Assembly: GCA_903847405.1 (NCBI GenBank)
Contig: CAINDP010000044.1
Location: forward strand, 1-64,000
Length of the DNA: 64,000 nucleotides
Direction of reading: 5' to 3'
DNA from: an uncultured Myxococcales bacterium
GTDB lineage: Bacteria > Myxococcota_A > UBA9042 > DTJE01
The stretch's first letter is position 1. Every line of letters starts with the position of its first letter. Positions 61,468 to 64,000 of the stretch are shown one piece after another. The notes under the pieces are model-generated. The model was not told the origin of the DNA. It searched no databases and worked only from the letters and a program-made list of their open reading frames with translations. A program made the position numbers and the translations under genes.

Positions 61468-63816
61468 CTAGGGCTTGGCAGCCGTTTCGGGAGCCGGGCA
61501 CTTGTCGCGCGCCGACGGCATCTCCTTGCCCGGTGGGTGCTCGATCGGCTCGCGCGTCATGACGGCGAAGGTGCTCAGGATGTCCCTCGGATCCCGGCGA
61601 CCCGGGCGCGACACCAGCGTCGTATCGACGGCGTAGGACCCGTCGTCCTGCCGCTTCACCACGATCGCGTGCTCCGATTCGTCCAGGACCATGACGGGCA
61701 TGGTCACGCCCTTGCCGTCCCAGACCCAGTTCGCGATTCGCTGGCTCATGCGCCGGAAGTTCCACTTCAGTTTCAGGCGGTACTCGCCCGCGGGGACCTC
61801 CGGCAACCGCAGTTCGACGACGTCCTCGACCGATCCGAAGGGCTCCAGGACGCGCTTGCCGATGATCTTCGCAATCTTCCAGAACTCGTGACGCACCAGG
61901 GGGCGGCCCTGGGCATCCTCGACCCCCCGGCATCCCAGGATCGGCGACCGGGGATCGACGAAGTTGTCGGCGTCCAGCGCCCCCATGCGGTCCACCACGG
62001 CCCCGGCGGAATCCAGCAGTTCCGCCTCCAGCCAGATTTCCTGCACGTCGATGGGCCCCGACGGGAAGTTGTGGCCGACCCGCGCGTTCGAGGTCGTGAC
62101 GTCCACCCGCAGGCCCCGGGCGGGCGTGAGGCTTTCCGACACCTTCGCGACCATGTCGATGATCGGCCCGGCGCTGAGGAAGAACATCGTGGCGAAGTAC
62201 CGCCGGATTTCCTTCAGGCTGCCCAGGGTGAACGGGTTGATTTCCCCGGCGGGATTCCTGCTGAACAGGTAGGCGCACGGATCGGCCAGCACCTCGTAGG
62301 CCCCGGTATCCAGATCCCCGGCGATGTACCGGGTGGTGTAGTCGATGAAGTCCTGGACGTACACGGCGTCCTCGGGCGCCACCTTGGCGCCCAGCAGCAG
62401 GTCGGAATTGATCCCCAGGAACCGGTGGTCGAAGAACGTGTACCCGTTCTCGTCCATCTGGAACCGGGGCATGTGGCAATCCACGCAGTTCAGGACCTCG
62501 CTCCACTCGCTGTTGCGCCACTGGTCGAACAGGGTGTGCAGCGTCGCGGGCGGCCCCCCCGTGACCTCGGAGGGCATGTGGACCAGGTGGCACGTGATGC
62601 AGTACTCCGAGCCACGGTACAGGGACTTCCGCCGGAAGTCGCGCAGGTGGCTGCGCGGGTCCAGGTGCAGCGCCGCGTCATGCCGGGCACGGTCGCGGGA
62701 CCCCGGAGCGCCGTTCTCGTCGGGGTAGGGCACGGGCGCCTTGATCGTGTACAGGCCGTTGCCGCGTTCGGCGTCGTAGGTGGTGATCGAGTGGCATGCC
62801 GGGCACGAGATCCCTTCCGGGTTGTCGTAGCGCCCCGACGCGTACAGGGCCTCCGCGCCCGGCGTCAGGGCCGCGATGGGGTCGTGGCAGTTGATGCAGG
62901 TCCGGACGTATTCGGTCCCCTCCATCTCGATGAACAGGGCGACCTCCTTCTGGAAGAAGGCGTTGTCGACCGAGAAGCGATGGGAGGAACCCCGCCACTG
63001 GTTGGTGATGTCGTTGTGGCACCCGGGCCCGCCGCATCGCAACGAACCGCCCAGGGGCGGGTGCGCGTTCGGCTTCAACTGCCCCACGTCGGCCGTCCTC
63101 TCGACGGTCGACAGCACGTCCGGCCGGGTCTTGTCGACCTCGGCGCTGCGGTCGATCTGCTTGGCGTAGTAAAGCCAGCCCACGACCACCAGGAACGCCA
63201 GCAGCGCCGCGCTGGACGCCATCCGGGCGACAGGGGCCAGGGGACGGATGCGACGGGCCGCGAACCAGACCACCAGCAGCGGCAGCGCCAGTCCGTGGAT
63301 CCGGTGGAACATCAGCATGACGGGGCTGCAGGCGACGGCGATCAGCAGGCCTGTCAGGAGGCTCTGCAGCAGCACGGCGAAATCCAGGTATGTCCGGCGC
63401 GCCTGCAGCAGCGCGGCCGCGGTCGCGCCCTGCCGCGCCATCACCCGGCGGGTCCACCGCCAGTCCAGCAGCAGGACGGTCGACGTGCAGGCCAGCAGCA
63501 TTTCCCCCGTGAACGGAACGAAGTTGCTGAAGATCACCAGGGCCAGAACCGGGATCTTCCACAGCGCGTACCGCAGGCCCAGGGCCCTGCGGAATCGCCG
63601 GAAGGCCAGGACCAGGAACGACACCAGGGCCAGGCTGCCCAGGAACACGTGGACCTGCAGCCGGTCGATGGTCCCGTGGTCCACCTTCAACTGCGGGAAC
63701 AGTGACAGCCCGTTCAGGCCGGTCAGCGCCAGCAGCGTGAAGACGGCGATTCCGAGCCGGCCGTCGGGGCCGCGCAGGGTGGCAAGATGATGACGGAAGC
63801 GTGACCCGATCTTCAT
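61468..63816 (-). CDS. Membrane-anchored multihaem c-type cytochrome
   Basis: A 782-residue protein. The N-terminal 220 residues hold about six membrane helices with several His residues (VHVFLG, FHRIHG), which could bind haem b or quinone. The periplasmic part has five haem sites: CGGPGCH (C-x4-CH, about residue 261), CINCH (307), CPACH (338), CITCH (406) and CVDCH (444). This resembles the cytochrome c-554 type. The last 300 residues form a separate domain without haem sites. It may link a membrane quinol pool to periplasmic electron carriers. ATG at 63816 is preferred over a GTG one codon upstream. Confidence 0.85.
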   Translation of the reverse strand: MKIGSRFRHHLATLRGPDGRLGIAVFTLLALTGLNGLSLFPQLKVDHGTIDRLQVHVFLGSLALVSFLVLAFRRFRRALGLRYALWKIPVLALVIFSNFVPFTGEMLLACTSTVLLLDWRWTRRVMARQGATAAALLQARRTYLDFAVLLQSLLTGLLIAVACSPVMLMFHRIHGLALPLLVVWFAARRIRPLAPVARMASSAALLAFLVVVGWLYYAKQIDRSAEVDKTRPDVLSTVERTADVGQLKPNAHPPLGGSLRCGGPGCHNDITNQWRGSSHRFSVDNAFFQKEVALFIEMEGTEYVRTCINCHDPIAALTPGAEALYASGRYDNPEGISCPACHSITTYDAERGNGLYTIKAPVPYPDENGAPGSRDRARHDAALHLDPRSHLRDFRRKSLYRGSEYCITCHLVHMPSEVTGGPPATLHTLFDQWRNSEWSEVLNCVDCHMPRFQMDENGYTFFDHRFLGINSDLLLGAKVAPEDAVYVQDFIDYTTRYIAGDLDTGAYEVLADPCAYLFSRNPAGEINPFTLGSLKEIRRYFATMFFLSAGPIIDMVAKVSESLTPARGLRVDVTTSNARVGHNFPSGPIDVQEIWLEAELLDSAGAVVDRMGALDADNFVDPRSPILGCRGVEDAQGRPLVRHEFWKIAKIIGKRVLEPFGSVEDVVELRLPEVPAGEYRLKLKWNFRRMSQRIANWVWDGKGVTMPVMVLDESEHAIVVKRQDDGSYAVDTTLVSRPGRRDPRDILSTFAVMTREPIEHPPGKEMPSARDKCPAPETAAKP

Positions 63817-63930
63817 CACGATCTCCCGGGAGGCCGGCAGTATTGACTCCGGCGGCCCGGCAGGTCAAGTGGCGCGCATGCCGGTTCTTGCCCGTCGGGT
63901 CGCGGCGGGTGTATTCCAGCCTTTGTTCCT

Positions 63931-63998
63931 CCCGAGCGCGCAGGCGCAGGCGATGGGTTTCCGCAGGAAACTCTCGCCGGAGCCGAAGCCGACTCGGG
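63931..63998 (+). repeat. Structured repeat, type A, copy 3
   Basis: A 68-bp element at the window edge bounded by CCCGAG and CTCGGG, with the stem GTTTCC/GGAAAC around loop GCA and GGCGA/TCGCC outside it. The right flank is cut off. It lies upstream of the multihaem cytochrome gene. Confidence 0.85.
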
Positions 63999-64000
63999 AC

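Overview
This is a high-GC (roughly 70%), gene-dense bacterial chromosome segment with about 56 protein genes on both strands. I see no rRNA or tRNA gene, no insertion sequence, no prophage and no CRISPR array. Gene content suggests an uncultured, Gram-negative, anaerobic or facultative bacterium of the Myxococcota/deltaproteobacterial type; this is inference. The support is a set of lipoproteins with Asp/Pro-rich 'DVP' spacers, Tat signals, multihaem cytochromes, ferredoxin-dependent 2-oxoacid oxidoreductases, and one oxygen-using enzyme (HPPD).

Layout. 1-4.7 kb: a YfiM-like fragment, purC, and an overlapping minus-strand operon of a PhnD-like lipoprotein, a HAMP-GGDEF cyclase and a hydrolase. 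4.7-12.4 kb: a long operon with a P-loop ATPase, a four-subunit 2-oxoacid:ferredoxin oxidoreductase (korDABC), a NuoE/NuoF/NuoG-like NADH module, a HycB-type ferredoxin and a ferritin-like protein. 12.4-27 kb: M28 peptidase, lipoprotein, SanA-like protein, PLP decarboxylase, fructose-bisphosphate aldolase, transglycosylase, glycogen phosphorylase, hydrolase, and a histidine kinase/response-regulator pair. 27-33 kb: a tight minus-strand redox operon (trihaem lipoprotein, DUF6599-like protein, Tat DUF362 protein, fused NapH-NapG-like polyferredoxin, Tat aldo/keto reductase). 33-40 kb: GH36 galactosidase, lipoprotein, hppD, cyclophilin, S46 peptidase. 40-44 kb: ABC exporter, radical SAM/SPASM enzyme and a small repeat protein, a candidate peptide-modification locus. 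44-53 kb: lipoprotein, small genes, and iorA-iorB plus an ADP-forming acyl-CoA synthetase. 53-64 kb: degenerate GGDEF protein, udk, methyltransferase, large lipoprotein, flavin reductase, uppP, trpS, FAD dehydrogenase and a membrane multihaem cytochrome.

How it works together. Peptidases, the amino-acid decarboxylase, Kor/Vor and Ior oxidoreductases and the ADP-forming synthetase fit peptide or amino-acid catabolism. Acyl-CoA would be cashed in for ATP and reduced ferredoxin linked to NADH through the Nuo-like module. The glycogen phosphorylase, aldolase and alpha-galactosidase give a carbohydrate branch. Membrane and periplasmic cytochromes and polyferredoxins suggest respiratory flexibility.

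Two things stand out. One is a family of five structured 68-69 bp intergenic repeats whose two sequence types keep the same hairpin through compensatory changes (39926, 49337, 49425, 58616, 63931). The other is the radical SAM/ABC/repeat-protein locus at 39999-43828. Several promoters share a TAGACT/TAGAAT-like -10 box, and trpS appears to be transcribed without a leader.
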